From Todiramphus chloris collaris (lineage: Eukaryota; Chordata; Aves; Coraciiformes; Alcedinidae), in the NCBI GenBank assembly GCA_025345505.1, contig JANVCC010000022.1, positions 31,693,213 to 31,757,212 on the forward strand: a stretch of DNA of 64,000 nucleotides. Reading direction: 5' to 3'. Numbering within the stretch: position 1 is the stretch's first letter; each line of letters starts with the position of its first letter. A program made the translations under genes and the position numbers. The notes under the pieces are model-generated. The model was not told the origin of the DNA and searched no databases. It worked only from the letters and a program-made list of their open reading frames with translations. Shown piece by piece: positions 40,701-51,503 of this stretch.

Positions 40701-43700
40701 CACGATGGCTGGGAGCAGTGATATGCAGTCTTCTATTTCACTCATCAACCTCAACATTTCTGAATCATCTGCAAGAGGTGAGAAGCAAAAATGACCCCAT
40801 ACATATGTAAACCTGTAATATGATGTTAATATTTTATACGCAGTTAAGCAATCTACAAAATGATATAATAGTATATACTCTGTTTTCTTTAAAACAAAAA
40901 AGAAAAAAAAAGCCACAACATCTCATCTTTAGTTGAACTACACTTATATTTTTCAATTTTTTAAGCTTGACTATGAAAACTATGCTTTAGGTTCCTGATA
41001 ACTCCCAGCCCAACAACTCTCTGACCAATCTTGGTGAAATTGCTGGTGCAATCTGTCTACACTGCTCCTTTTCTCAGGGGAAAATGCTGTGTGTGAAACG
41101 AGAACAGTCATAGAACCATAGAACATTATGGGTTGGAAGGGACCTCACAAGATCACCTAGTCCAACCCCCTGCCAGATCAGGATCACCTAGACCAAGCCA
41201 CACAGGAACGTGTCCAGGTGGGTTTTGAACACTTCCAGAGAAGGAGACTCCACAACCTCCCTGGAAAGCCCATTCCAGTACTCTGTCACCCTCACAGTAA
41301 AAAAGTTTCTCCTTGTGTTTACCTTAAACCTCTTAGGCTCCAACTTAATCCCACTGCCTCTTGTCCTAACATTGGATGACATTGAGAAGAGCCTGGCTCC
41401 ATCCTCCTTACACTCCCCCTTAACATATTTATAGACATTAATGAGGTCCCCAAGCTAAAGAGACCCAGCTCTCTCAGCCTCTCCTCATAAGGGAGATGCT
41501 CCACTCCCTTAATTATTTTGGTGGCCCTGTGCTGGACTCTCTCCAGTGGCTCTCTGTCATCCCCTGACTGTTATAACTTAAAATACTCCAAAAAATGATT
41601 TAATACTTACCTGGAAAGAAACATGATGCTATTACAATTGTGGAAAACCAGTCTAAGATGTCACATATCATTTGACACATACAACTTCAGAAACTGAAGT
41701 GCTTACTCATTTAATGCAGCTCTCGTGTTATTTGAATGCACTCACTCTGCTACACAATGAAAATGCCCTCACCTTGGTCTGTTATCAGCGCTCTGAGCTC
41801 TCCCAGAAGATACTTTACAGTTTTAACTTTACGAGCCGTTTCTTCTGGACTTTCTTGTCTACATTTTAGAACTTTCTTCACAAAACTTGTCTTACAGCTT
41901 GTGTCTCTCACTGGAGCTATGTCAAATACATTCAATTCATCTTCTCTGTTGATGATGTCCTCCACTTGTTCTTCAGAAGTATCCTCCTCTTCGTTACCGG
42001 CAGCACTATGTTTTGCTGGACAATGATGATGGCACTTTTGTTCACTCCTGCCATTCATTATTTCATGGGATTGTAACAGGGACAGGTGAGCTTGTATGCA
42101 TCTTATCAAATCTGCTTCTTTTAGCTGTTGCTCATGGATCTTGTCTTGGCCAGAAGATGATGGGATGAATGTAGGCACTGTAGAGTTACCTGATGCTGTG
42201 CAAGGGATCGCACAAGGAGGAGCAGCGGCTGACTGTATTTGTGCAGCAGTAGTAGGAGCAGCAGAAACTACCGGGCAAACCACAGGTCCTCCCATCTCTG
42301 GCACACATTCATTGCCACTGTCAACAGGAACATCCTGCATAAAGAATATTCATATTAGACAAATAATTAACTGACTTTTTCTGAATCTAAAAAATCCCTA
42401 CCACCCTTATCCGACTCGATGTAGTCTTGATCATTCTTTGCAAGTTATAAAAGCAACTACAACTCTTTAATTGCATAATTTCCCTGTATGTTAAGGACTA
42501 ATGAAAATGTCAGTTTGGTTTAGATAGCCTTTATTTTAAATGCTATTGACAACATTAAAGCACAGTTCTTTTTCAGCTATTCTGTAAAGAAAAAACCTCA
42601 GCAGTGTTTTGGTTTTGTTGTTTTGGTTTTTTTTACTTTACAAACACTCATTCCTTGACTCAAACCAGAACAAGGAAGAAAAAAAAATACAAGGTAACAC
42701 CGTTACCTTTCAATATTTTAAACAGATGAATTTCTTAAAAGTCAAGGACAGCACTAGCTATACATGGACTGCCTGCAGATGGAAGGTAAGTCTACAGACT
42801 CACAGTTTCAAGGTGCAAGCCCTTTACCACATTTCCCAAGGTGGCAGTTGGTACTCTCCATTAGTTTTATTCTATATCCTGAAATACACAAGTACTTTAA
42901 AATGCAGCTCTATAATACTACACAGAGTGCTTAAAGAAGTAACTCACTTGGTCGTTGGTAAGGAAAAGCTACATATGAGATATGATTTCTTTCCATATGC
43001 TTTACTGAGAATACAATTATTAACAGTAATGAGTAAGTTCCTGTACCTTCCATGTTTGCTGTCCATTACAGAACTCACCATGCAGAAATAAGCAGCAAGT
43101 TGAAATACCTCCAATTTCATTTTTTGGTGTCTACATAAAACATTTTAAATAGCAGTATCTTCTCTCATTATTATGTTCATCGCTATATCCTGACATATGC
43201 AATTGTTTTTCTTTAAGGAAAATTATTACAAACCAAAGAAAACCCACACACTCAAATAAATGTGTAACTAAACAGGCAGTGCTGATTTAAAACATTTATT
43301 ACTAGCCAGAATCAAACTTTTACTTACTGACTGAGTAGGTAAGAGATTAGATGAATGCTGCAGGGACAGAGCTGATGTGGAGGTAGGTAATCTATAATTA
43401 AAAGCTGTAACATTTTGACATCCTAGAAGAAAACAACACTCATAAATCAGGGCACTTTTGCTACAGTACTGTAGCAGGCTCTACATCAATAGTTCCACTA
43501 ACCGTGGCCTGAGGTGGGAAAAGGAGCTCCAGTAGGGATTTCACTATTGTTCTGTGGTGTTTGGCCAGTTATCAGAGACATCTGAGTTTGCACATGCTCA
43601 CACAGTTTCTGATGCATCACAGGAGAGTGTTGACTGCAAGGCACATGAATTGGGTGAATCATTTGACTCCGTGCTGCACTGGAAAGTTCTTTCTCATTAG

Positions 43701-46700
43701 AAGGTGTGGTGGACAAAGCAATTTTTCTATTTGATGTTGGCACTGTAGATTAAAAAAAGAACAAAAAACCATCTGAAGTTCCCTGCTTTCTTGACCTACA
43801 CAAACCCACTGTGTCTCCAGGCAGACTCTGGCAAGTTCCTTTGAAAAAGAAAACCAAAAGACCCTCTGGCCTAGGATTTCAATCAGACTTTTACTCACCA
43901 GCAAATGATGCCTTTTAAAATTTTTGTTCCAGACAGAGCAACCTACCTGGCTGGACAAACAGCTGTTCTGGAAGGATGTACAGAGATTTAATCCTACATA
44001 AGTTCTAAAATGTGATTCATAAAATCTTGGCTTAGCTGCTTCCTAAACTTTTAAGCCCTTTGGAATAACCCATACCAACGTACTCTCCAAATCTCATTTT
44101 CTTATATTGAGTATAATTAAAACACTCTATTTTTACCACGCTCACCTTCTACAATTCAGGAAAGCAGCATTCTGCTACACTCCCAGTTTACAGGCCCCAC
44201 CTGTCTGCTGCATTAGAAACCAGACAAAAGAAACAGGGTGAAGAGAGGGAAAAATGCTAATAAGTGAAATATTTCAACTGAGAACAACTTGGCCTACAGC
44301 ACTCCAGCTACTTTTCTGTTCAAGTGTTCAGGACACTAAACCATTTGAGTTGTTTTTATTTATTGCAACACTTTCTTGTTTTCAGAAACTGACCTTTGAG
44401 AAAAGCCTGGTTGACCACCTAACTCAGGCTAATTCACAGCTGCGTGTCCCAAACAGACCAAGAACTCTAGTGCTTCACTGTCCAAGAGAAATGGGGCATG
44501 GATATCATCATTCTCATCCACACTTCCTACCAACTAAACTTGATGATGATGGCATTTGTAAACACGCTCAACTTTCTTCCTGGTACATGAAGCTCAAATG
44601 TTTGTGAATTTTAGTAACTGTTTAGTAAACATTTAAGGTTTCTAGAACTCAATGACTACAAGGCAAGGCCATCTAAGGTTTCTAGAAGGCAATGTCTACA
44701 TCCTTTTGTGGATCCATCTGTGGATCAACCTATAACAAATGACAACAATTACCTGAAGTCTTGTTATACATTAGTAAGTTGAGGAGTTTTTCAATGTTGT
44801 TTCAGGAAAAAAAAGCAAGCCCAAGGAAGTCCACCTACCAATTTCTTTCCGGATGTGGGCAGGAGTAACATTTTTTTTCAACCCTTTCTTCTTGGACACA
44901 TTTCCTTTGGTTAGCAAAGGCTTGGAAATAGTTTTAATGGTATTTGTTTCCCCAGATTGTTTAGTCTCTCTTCCTAATATTAGTCAAAAGGAAAAATTAG
45001 TCAACAAAAAACATTAAAACAGTCTTGCAAGAACTAAAAATGTAACAAATTTTCAATGGGTACAACCTGTAGCCTCATTTTGTAAGATATTCTTCAGTAA
45101 AGCTGCACAACGATCGAGTCCATTATGAACAGTATCAACCTGCACAAAGAATACTGCAGTCAGAAAATGAGTATCACTGTCTTCTTTCAGTAAACCAAGA
45201 TACTATTTTAGAGAGGAGTGTTCTGTTACCTGAAAAAGAATAATAACCACCAAAAGTGTGTCATTTTCCACGTATTCCTGTGCCATTACATGAAAGTGCA
45301 AACACACAGATTTTGTAAAATAAGTTGCACGTGTGTCTGTCCATTTGCTGGATATTATGTTTTGGTCATTCTGTATGTGTGGTTTTATTCTTACTTCCAT
45401 GGACAGCTAAGCAATTAGCTACAGCCTGTTTCTATTTTAGAGATAATTGACTTGGTATTACACAGAAAACAGCACTGCAGCACTGACTCCATACAGTTCA
45501 CTCTCTTCAGCACAAAGTCTTAACAAATATGGCTATACTTCTGCCAGGGCCAGCTCTAGTCCACAGACAGCACAGTTGTGTTTGCAAAAAACATCCTGTG
45601 CCCTAACGAGATTTGTCAGAGCCAAATTCACTGCACACAAAGCAACCTGCACGTATCTGCAAGATGCAGTACAGACACTCTTGCTAGCTTTGCAGGAGCT
45701 ATTTCTAGTCCAGATGCAATAGTATCTAAATTAACCTGGTTTTCTTCTATTATTCAAGATACTTCAATTTTTCCTCTTTACACAACAGAGATGATTGTAT
45801 TAAAAAGTTATTCAATTACCTGATCATCAGAGTCAGTGGAATAGAGAGAGTATCCAGACTCCACATCAGAATGACATCCTTTTCTCAAGCCGAACCTGAA
45901 AAAGTCAAAAGCACTGTTTATTCTACATCCTTAATGCACAAAGGAAAAAATTTACTTCTATTTGATAATAAACTGAACTAAATTAATTTTATCAAGAAAC
46001 AAAGTCTCTTTCTGAAAACTCTGCATTGCTGCATCAAACATGTTTTGTAGATATTAAAAGCTTACGTCAAAGAATTCAGCCTTTACTTAAAAGTCTTACA
46101 CACACACAGTAATTGCACAAATTCCTTATTTTATAAATAAAACATGCAGAGAGTCAACCCTCTAGTCCTACAGGCAAAATTTCTGTTCTGTTCAGTGTGT
46201 GTCTGTCTACTCATGGGCTGCTTAAAACATGGCTGTATGGCCTTTTTCTCACATATACAAAGAGTTTTTGGCTAGCTGTGAGGTATGACAGCGCAAGGTT
46301 TCCAAACACTCATATGTACACTCAGATAGTATTCGTGATTAAGGTCTTACTGTTTTCGTCCATTTGTCAATTTAGCTGCTCCTGTTAGCCTTCCAGAAGG
46401 CAGTACCTGTTGATTACAGAAATACACTTTCATTTTCATAACGTACTTTCACAATATATTGAAGACCACCATCGCTCACAAATTCCAAGAACTTTGTCAG
46501 AGGCAGATCAGCTAAAGGTAATCTGCAGCTCTCAGAATTAGGAAGGGGTCCATCGCTGCCATTAGGACCTTCATCTTTTCGTTTTCACATCACAAAACAT
46601 GCCTTTACAGCATCAAGCTCCATTAATTTCCGCAGCATTCTGCAGATGCTGTAACTCACTTAACGCCACGGTCAGGGGCTGACAAACAAACACACGTTCC

Positions 46701-47115
46701 AGGCTCGGTAAATGCACACCCGGGCTTTGGGGACGGTAAGAATGAAGTACAGCCGCTGCTCAAACCACGGGCCCAGCAAGACGGAAGAACCCTTGAGCCG
46801 CAGGCTCGCTGCGGGGCCCCTGAGCAGCACAATACACCCGCGCAGCCCCGGGGGAGGGCTACGGGACAAAGCCGGGGAAAGCCGCGGGCAGGCCCCCCGG
46901 GCGGGCAGGCTCCACTCCCCATAGGCGGCCGTTACGCTGGCGGCCCAGCTCCGCACTCGGCGGGGCACCCCCCCGGACCCCCACCCATCCTCCCCCCGCC
47001 AAGGCAGCCCGAGTCTAACGAGGCACCCAACGAGAGGGCCGCAGATAAGGAGGGGCCCCCGGGACCCCAGCCCCGCACGCACCTTGCCGGGCCGCGCAGC
47101 CCCCCGCCTGGCCAT
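36772..47115 (-). CDS. CCDC14: CCDC14, coiled-coil domain-containing protein 14 (13 coding exons)
   Basis: Centriolar-satellite and centrosome protein; the human protein works with partners such as KIAA0753 and CEP63 and restrains centriole duplication. Coding exons: 47115-47083, 46406-46351, 45895-45820, 45139-45067, 44973-44839, 43742-43503, 43422-43328, 42334-41773, 40768-40627, 40045-39966, 39519-39304, 39223-39091, 37753-36772. Every junction is GT-AG and all phases join, giving 940 residues against about 950 in human. Human-like landmarks are [10 protein letters not shown] (exon 6), KYLLGEL (exon 8), [13 protein letters not shown] (exon 9), [13 protein letters not shown] (exon 12) and [10 protein letters not shown] near the C-terminus. 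Residues about 455-615 form a long coiled coil rich in Leu, Glu and Lys; the flanks look disordered and Ser/Thr-rich. There is no signal peptide or membrane segment. The first ATG lies in a GCCATGG context. No frameshift or stop interrupts any exon. Confidence 0.96.
39091..39223 (-). CDS. CCDC14: CCDC14 coding exon 12
   Basis: Encodes the end of the coiled coil, including [20 protein letters not shown], almost identical to human. Acceptor ATTTTAG|AAGTGC, donor ACCAG|GTACTA. Confidence 0.96.
39304..39519 (-). CDS. CCDC14: CCDC14 coding exon 11
   Basis: Core of the coiled coil, with [20 protein letters not shown] and [16 protein letters not shown]. The acceptor chosen is TAGTAG|TTTCTTTG, because it keeps phase and gives FSLQSLN as in human; a second TAG three bases earlier would add one codon. 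Donor ATCG|GTACGT. The next intron is 80 bp. Confidence 0.93.
39966..40045 (-). CDS. CCDC14: CCDC14 coding exon 10
   Basis: A small exon inside the coiled coil encoding [20 protein letters not shown] (human [20 protein letters not shown]). Acceptor ATTCTAG|GAAAC, donor GAAT|GTAAAG. Confidence 0.93.
40627..40768 (-). CDS. CCDC14: CCDC14 coding exon 9
   Basis: Encodes [20 protein letters not shown] and then [14 protein letters not shown], nearly identical to human, and begins the coiled-coil region. Acceptor CTTGCAG|ATGATT, donor CGGAG|GTTAGT. Confidence 0.96.
41109..41565 (-). mobile_element. CR1 LINE fragment in CCDC14 intron 8
   Basis: The plus strand starts with CATAGAACCATAGAACATTA and GGTTGGAAGGGACC, the reverse complement of a CR1 3' end. 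It continues through the ORF2 C-terminal region; a minus-strand frame holds [17 protein letters not shown]. The copy is 5'-truncated, carries stops and lies in the same orientation as CCDC14. Confidence 0.9.
41773..42334 (-). CDS. CCDC14: CCDC14 coding exon 8
   Basis: The second largest exon. The first half is Ala/Pro/Thr-rich. The second half carries [16 protein letters not shown] (human LLKCIQTYLSLFRSHG) and [18 protein letters not shown] (human VRIIKYLLGELKALVAEQ). Acceptor TATGCAG|GATGTT, donor CAAG|GTGAGG, phase 1. Confidence 0.95.
43328..43422 (-). CDS. CCDC14: CCDC14 coding exon 7
   Basis: Acceptor TTCTAG|GATGTC, donor TCA|GTAAGT. Encodes a Ser/Thr/Leu-rich linker ([18 protein letters not shown]) with only loose similarity to human. 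It is kept because it joins exons 6 and 8 in frame. Confidence 0.85.
43503..43742 (-). CDS. CCDC14: CCDC14 coding exon 6
   Basis: Contains [20 protein letters not shown], the strongest anchor to human CCDC14 ([16 protein letters not shown]). Acceptor CTACAG|TGCCAAC, donor CACG|GTTAGT. An 80-bp intron separates it from exon 7. Confidence 0.95.
44633..44700. repeat. Imperfect 40-bp direct duplication in CCDC14 intron 5
   Basis: TAAGGTTTCTAGAA..CAATG.CTACA occurs twice with a 40-bp period. It is a local duplication with a few substitutions. Confidence 0.75.
44839..44973 (-). CDS. CCDC14: CCDC14 coding exon 5
   Basis: Acceptor AATATTAG|GAAGAG; a basic segment including [20 protein letters not shown]. 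It is lysine-rich and probably disordered. Donor ATTG|GTAGGT, phase 1. It is less conserved with human than its neighbours, but phase and open frame fit exactly. Confidence 0.88.
45067..45139 (-). CDS. CCDC14: CCDC14 coding exon 4
   Basis: Encodes [20 protein letters not shown] followed by NEAT, aligned with human ETVHGLDGCASLLRDILRNE. Acceptor TGTGCAG|GTTGAT, donor ACAG|GTTGTA. The intron that follows is only 93 bp. Confidence 0.94.
45820..45895 (-). CDS. CCDC14: CCDC14 coding exon 3
   Basis: Acceptor TTTTTCAG|GTTCGG; encodes [19 protein letters not shown] and then TDSDDQ. It aligns with the human DSGYSIHSDSESQ segment, an acidic serine-rich patch. Donor CAG|GTAATT, phase 0. Confidence 0.93.
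46351..46406 (-). CDS. CCDC14: CCDC14 coding exon 2
   Basis: Acceptor AATCAACAG|GTACTG; encodes [18 protein letters not shown], against human VLSSGRHTGPAKLTNGKK. Donor AACA|GTAAGACC leaves two bases of the next codon. Confidence 0.93.
47083..47115 (-). CDS. CCDC14: CCDC14 coding exon 1
   Basis: Encodes [11 protein letters not shown], matching the short Arg/Gly N-terminus of human CCDC14 (MVRSGARPGQ). Donor AAG|GTGCGTGCG, phase 0. The exon lies inside the CpG island. Confidence 0.9.
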
Positions 47116-47357
47116 GGCCCCGGCCGACCGAGGGGCGGGGCCACCCGCGGGCCGCGCGCCCCGCACCGGCCCGGCCAATCCCGAGCCTGCTGAGCTGACG
47201 GACGGGACGGCCGTTACGGGGGGGCGGGGCTAACGCCCCCTTGACCCGCCCCGCTCGGCGGCTCCTCGCTGCGCGCCGGCGGCGGCCGGAGCGGGAAGGA
47301 GAAGGAGTCGCTTTGTAAAGCGCGGTCGGGGATTGGCGGAGAATGGTCGGCAAGGAG

Positions 47358-47368
47358 CCAATCGGAAG
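47358..47368. promoter_or_regulatory. CCAAT box abutting ETS-like site
   Basis: CCAATCGGAAG combines an NF-Y core with an ETS core (CGGAAG) in eleven bases, about 245 bp upstream of the CCDC14 start codon. Confidence 0.5.
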
Positions 47369-47402
47369 AGAGAAGGGGAATGGGCGGGGCTAGGGCGGTT
47401 GC

Positions 47403-47430
47403 GGGGTTGGGGTGGTTGGGGTGCGGTGGG
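47403..47430 (+). other. Canonical G-quadruplex motif
   Basis: Four guanine runs (GGGG, GGGG, GGGG and GGG) are separated by loops of 2, 5 and 6 bases, which satisfies the usual G3+N1-7 pattern. It sits on the plus strand about 290 bp upstream of the CCDC14 start codon. Confidence 0.7.
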
Positions 47431-47534
47431 TTGCGCGGGACCCCGGGGCTCAGCCGCGCCCCGGCCCCGCCTCTCACGTCTCCGAAAGTGCAGTTACGTT
47501 ACTAGGTTATGAAGAGTACTACAGCAGAAGCGCC

Positions 47535-47540
47535 TATAAA
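47535..47540 (+). promoter_or_regulatory. TATA-like box facing away from CCDC14
   Basis: GCCTATAAAGAC stands at the edge of the CpG island on the plus strand, about 40 bp past a TTACGTTA (CRE/bZIP-like) element at 47494-47501. It could support a divergent transcript. No coding exon follows, so this is a weak call. Confidence 0.25.
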
Positions 47541-47930
47541 GACTCAACATCTGTGCTCTCCCAGAGTAAATTGTGTTCTTGGGTAGTCCTGTGTTAACAG
47601 CTGCACTGGAGCTTGGGCTGTACTTGAGGCAGAACTATAGTGAGAAGGTCTTCAGCATCTTGTCAAAAAATCTAGCAGGAATTTGGAGACTGCTTCCAAT
47701 TTTCTCCTTATAAACTGGAAGTAAAAAGATCACTGAAATAGGAAAACAGAGGAAGGAAGGAATACAAGCTAGAAAAATGGAATGAATTGGAAACGGCTCG
47801 TAGAGATGCATAGCAACTACCAAACCAGTGCCAGAACCATCGGTACACTTTTTGCTCGAGGGGGTTTATGTAAGTTTATGGATAAATTCTCATTGAACTG
47901 GTAGATGTGTGTGGAATTCCAGAATCACAG

Positions 47931-48195
47931 AGTAGTAGAGGTTGGAAGGGGCCTCTGGAGATCATCTAGTCCAACCCCCCTGCCAGAGCAGGGTCACCCA
48001 GGGCAGGCTTCACGGGATTGTGTCCAGGAAGGTTTTGGAAGTGTCCAGGAAGGTTTTGGAAGTCTCCAGGAAGCTGACTCCACAGCCTCTCTGGGCAGCC
48101 TCTTTCAGGCTCTGTCACCCTCACACTACAGAAGTTTTTCCTTATGTTGAGGTGGAACTTCCTGTGTTCCAGTTTGTGCCTGTTGCCACTTGATG
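47931..48195 (-). mobile_element. CR1 LINE 3' fragment with internal duplication
   Basis: The plus strand opens AGAATCACAGAGTAGTAGAG and GTTGGAAGGGGCC, which is an antisense CR1 3' end, and runs into the ORF2 tail. Inside it, the 21-bp unit starting GTGTCCAGGAAGG is duplicated head-to-tail (48020-48040 and 48041-48061). The copy is 5'-truncated. Confidence 0.88.
48020..48061. repeat. 21-bp exact tandem duplication inside CR1
   Basis: Two adjacent, identical copies that end in GTTTTGGAA. CR1 copies normally have this segment once, so it arose after or during insertion. Confidence 0.85.
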
Positions 48196-51100
48196 AATTA
48201 TCCCAAGTTTTTTAGTAACAAATATTAAAAAAAAACCCCACAATCCCCACCACCACCAAGACAATCCTATTCTTTGATGTGTTGTTTGAAGACACACAGA
48301 ACAACACTTCATTCTTTCATCAAAAGGAGAATTAATACAGAAGTCTATCAATCGCCATTCTTGTAAACTGAACCATTTGGAAACTATGGGAGAAAAAACA
48401 AAATTGTCCTAAAACAAATTTTAAAAATGCAACTGTAAAAAGAAAAAAAAAGTTGTGTAAAGAATAAAAATTCTCATGAAGTCACAGACTTCCAAGTGGC
48501 CACTCTTTAAAGAAAAATATAAGCTCTTGTGAGAATTGTGCTAAAATTGTTACTAGCAGTATATTCTGAACATAGAGGTAGCTATCAGAAGAGCTAGATA
48601 ATTTTTTTCTGAGTGACATTTAAACAGTGCAGGGAATCATTGAGTATCTCTGGACTTGCCTGGGGTTTATGGTAAAATTGTGATTAATACCATCATATTC
48701 TTTGCCTTACACACTGAAATGCTTCAGTGAATTTGCTGCATTCATACATAGTATTATATTGTTATTCATATTCATCATCAAGCTATGTTTCAGAGAGAAA
48801 ATTAAATTCCATTTGGTTCCAATGCCTTTCATTAAACCAATTTCACCTTTCATGCCTGTTTGACAGATAACTAACATTGCCCAAACTTCTCCCAGTGGCA
48901 AGATTTTGGATGTGACAGAGGCCAGGTTTGCTCAGCCTTTGGGAAAGCAAACTGTGACAATCTTCCAGGCTACAACACTATTTGGTGTAGAAATAATGTT
49001 AAAGGCAATTAAACAAACCAAACCAAACAAAAAGCTGGCAAATGCAACATAAATCAAAATATAATTATAGGCAGCATTGCCCTTAATAGATGAAGGGGAC
49101 TTCTTGGATTTCTGTGATTTTTATCAAATTTGATGTTGGGCCAGATATAAAGAATTAATTTATGTAAAGAAATAAGGATTGTGGTGGTTTTAGTGTGGAA
49201 GAATACTAAATTATTAAATAAACACTAAATACTGTACAATGACATCCAAGTAGTGAAACAGAACAAAGTATGAAGCGGGATGTGAGAGTTTAACACAGGT
49301 CATTGTGTATTGGACCATCTATGAAAAAAAATATGTTACAAGCTAGCCAAATAGTAATACTACTGTGGCAGAACTCCTTACCAGAAAGTGGTTGACAAAT
49401 TTGATGTAATTTAGAGAATAGCAAAACAGCCAATGTAATTACAAAAAGCTTATTCTTGCCCTGAATAATTTACAGTTTAAGTTGAAATTCCAGGGTGATA
49501 CAGCAAACTGTATACGAGACTGTTGTGCTTAATAATGATGAAGAAATAAATATACTTAGAACACAGGTTTCAGGAACTGAAACTTTTTGAGGGGATGATT
49601 CTCAGAGAAAGTAGGACAATGCTCTTTCATTTCAGGAAGGAGAAAAGCAATCAATGTGAAGCTAATAAAGGCAAGAGAAGATATTTGTCAAGCAGTCCAG
49701 TTTCAATACCTGCCTAGGAAAACCAAGTCATGTTCTCATTCAATGTAAGTTCTGGAAGTCTCCAGCTACCAGTACTAACAAGGTCTAGTGATCTAATCAG
49801 TTACTAACCTAAGCATGATCAAGCGCTAGCATGAATTAATATGAAGCTTTCCTTTACAGACAGAAAACATGTGGACCTAACAAGGGAATATTTCACAAAA
49901 TCAGAAGCTTTTTATGAGAAAAGTAGGCCAAGAATATCAGTGATAACTGATTATTGTTTAGGACTATTTTGGTAGGTGCCCAAACCCCCATAAAGCCTCA
50001 GTGAAGAAATAAAGCTACAATTTTGCTAATGGAAAGTGAAAGAACAGTTTTTTTGTCTACCCACATGTTCTTCAACCTACATGTAACAGAAAAGGGTAGA
50101 TGAATAGTAGTGAATATGTAGCTAAAAATACAACCCACAGAAGACAGGTGCTTCATTTGTGAAAGACAGGCTTGAGGGATGTCTTGATTGAAGTAAAAAT
50201 ACGGCTAAAGGAAGCAGAAATTTAGTAGAGAATGTTTCAGTGTGATACGTAAAATGAGGAGATTAAGCTGGATGTTATGGACCCTAGAACACTGGTGTGA
50301 TTTTACAATAGGTGTGAAATGCATCTACAAAGTGTTCTACTACATCAATGCATGGGAAACCCATGATCTGTGTGATCTGTCACCACATTTTGACTTTGTG
50401 CTCTATTTGGAATAAACGGGTGTATACACCAAGAAGTTTTTCTTCCTAATATGTAAATACAGTGGGAAAAATCAAAAGCCCTTGGCTTCGGCATGTCTGC
50501 CCAAGTTTAAGTGAAGTATCTTACATAAACCGCATTAAATGCACTTTACCTCGGGAAGTTCTCACAAGGACAAGGTTATAAGGGTATTGAGTTATGACTT
50601 GTAGGAAACATCAGTAAGATCAAGCTGTTTTGAGCTCTATGAGCTGATGACAGTTAAAATAACAACCCGAAGTTTCAGAAAGCGGGTGACATTGGACTGC
50701 ACAAAGGCCTGGTGCATGCCACAGCAGGAACCCAGAAGGTGGCGACACGTGAACATAAAATCCTTCTCAGGATTTTCACTCAAAAAGTGACTCATTTCCG
50801 TGAGAGAAATTGATGCATGATTTCATTTTAGTAATATCAAGACACTTCCACTGGTATTTCATAGAATACTTGTCAAAACTTGTCTTTTCAAGCTATCCTG
50901 CTGAGTAATGTTTCATTAGTGAAAATGTATGTACGAAAACAGTAGTTTTTGGCTAAAACTGCACGCATTATTTGTTTATTGCTCTACTAAATATAAAACC
51001 TACTGTCACATCAAAATGATTTTTAAAACCACATAGGCCATTTTCACAGCATGTGAGTTTCATAGCAGATCTAGAATCTGATAGCTTTAGGGCAAACTAA

Positions 51101-51429
51101 CAGTAGATGAATTTCTTTTTCATTTTCATTCTAAGTTAGAAAAAGAAATTAAGCAAGGAAGAGCAGCAAATAAAATGTCTGAAGAGAATTGACTCTAATT
51201 AGAGTGAGGCATGTTTTGGAATTAGTACTAGCAGTGAGAGTATTGAAGACAGGGATCAATGAAATTTGGCCTACCAAGGTTAAATCTTGTAACTCTTCTT
51301 GCTGGAGAAGCAGATTCATTGATATGTAAGTTATTAATACCGGAGAGACTTTTCAAATAATATACTTCCATTGAAAACAGTCAATAAAGCATTATCCACA
51401 CATTTCTGCTTGAAGCTTTAACTTGCATT
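48196..51429. other. Intergenic; no gene seen
   Basis: AT-rich with no long frames. One A-rich CAAACC tract lies at 49010-49034. I searched the minus strand for downstream ROPN1 exons and found none that I can defend. Confidence 0.5.
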
Positions 51430-51503
51430 TGAGCTGTACCAGATCATTCAGATGATCTCAGGAAATCCCTTCCAAGCTAAATGGTTCTTTGATTCTGATT
51501 CAG
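51430..51503 (+). mobile_element. CR1 LINE 3' terminal fragment
   Basis: GATGATCTCAGGAAATCCC, then TTCCAAGCTAAATGGTTC, then TTTGATTCTGATTC is a diverged CR1 3' end in sense, including the terminal ATTCTGATT-type repeat. Confidence 0.75.

Larger units (their letters stand above)
46650..47500 (-). promoter_or_regulatory. CCDC14: CpG island promoter of CCDC14
   Basis: A CpG-dense block covers coding exon 1 and its upstream side. Upstream of the ATG are three CCAAT boxes (47175-47179; 47332-47336 as ATTGG; 47358-47362), an ETS-like CGGAAG (47363-47368) directly after the third, and several GGGCGGGG Sp1-like boxes (for example 47381-47390). No TATA box faces CCDC14. This is a typical housekeeping or cell-cycle promoter, and it fits a centrosome gene. 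Confidence 0.75.

Noticed and set aside
42609..43091. 160-codon plus-strand open frame in CCDC14 intron 7
   Set aside because: It is antisense to an intron, AT-rich and without motifs. A chance frame is sufficient.
44254..44607. 117-codon plus-strand frame
   Set aside because: It lies inside CCDC14 intron 5 on the opposite strand and has no recognisable domain.
47905..48193. Plus-strand frames with repeated VQEGFGS
   Set aside because: They are the antisense reading of the CR1 fragment, and the repeat comes from its 21-bp duplication.
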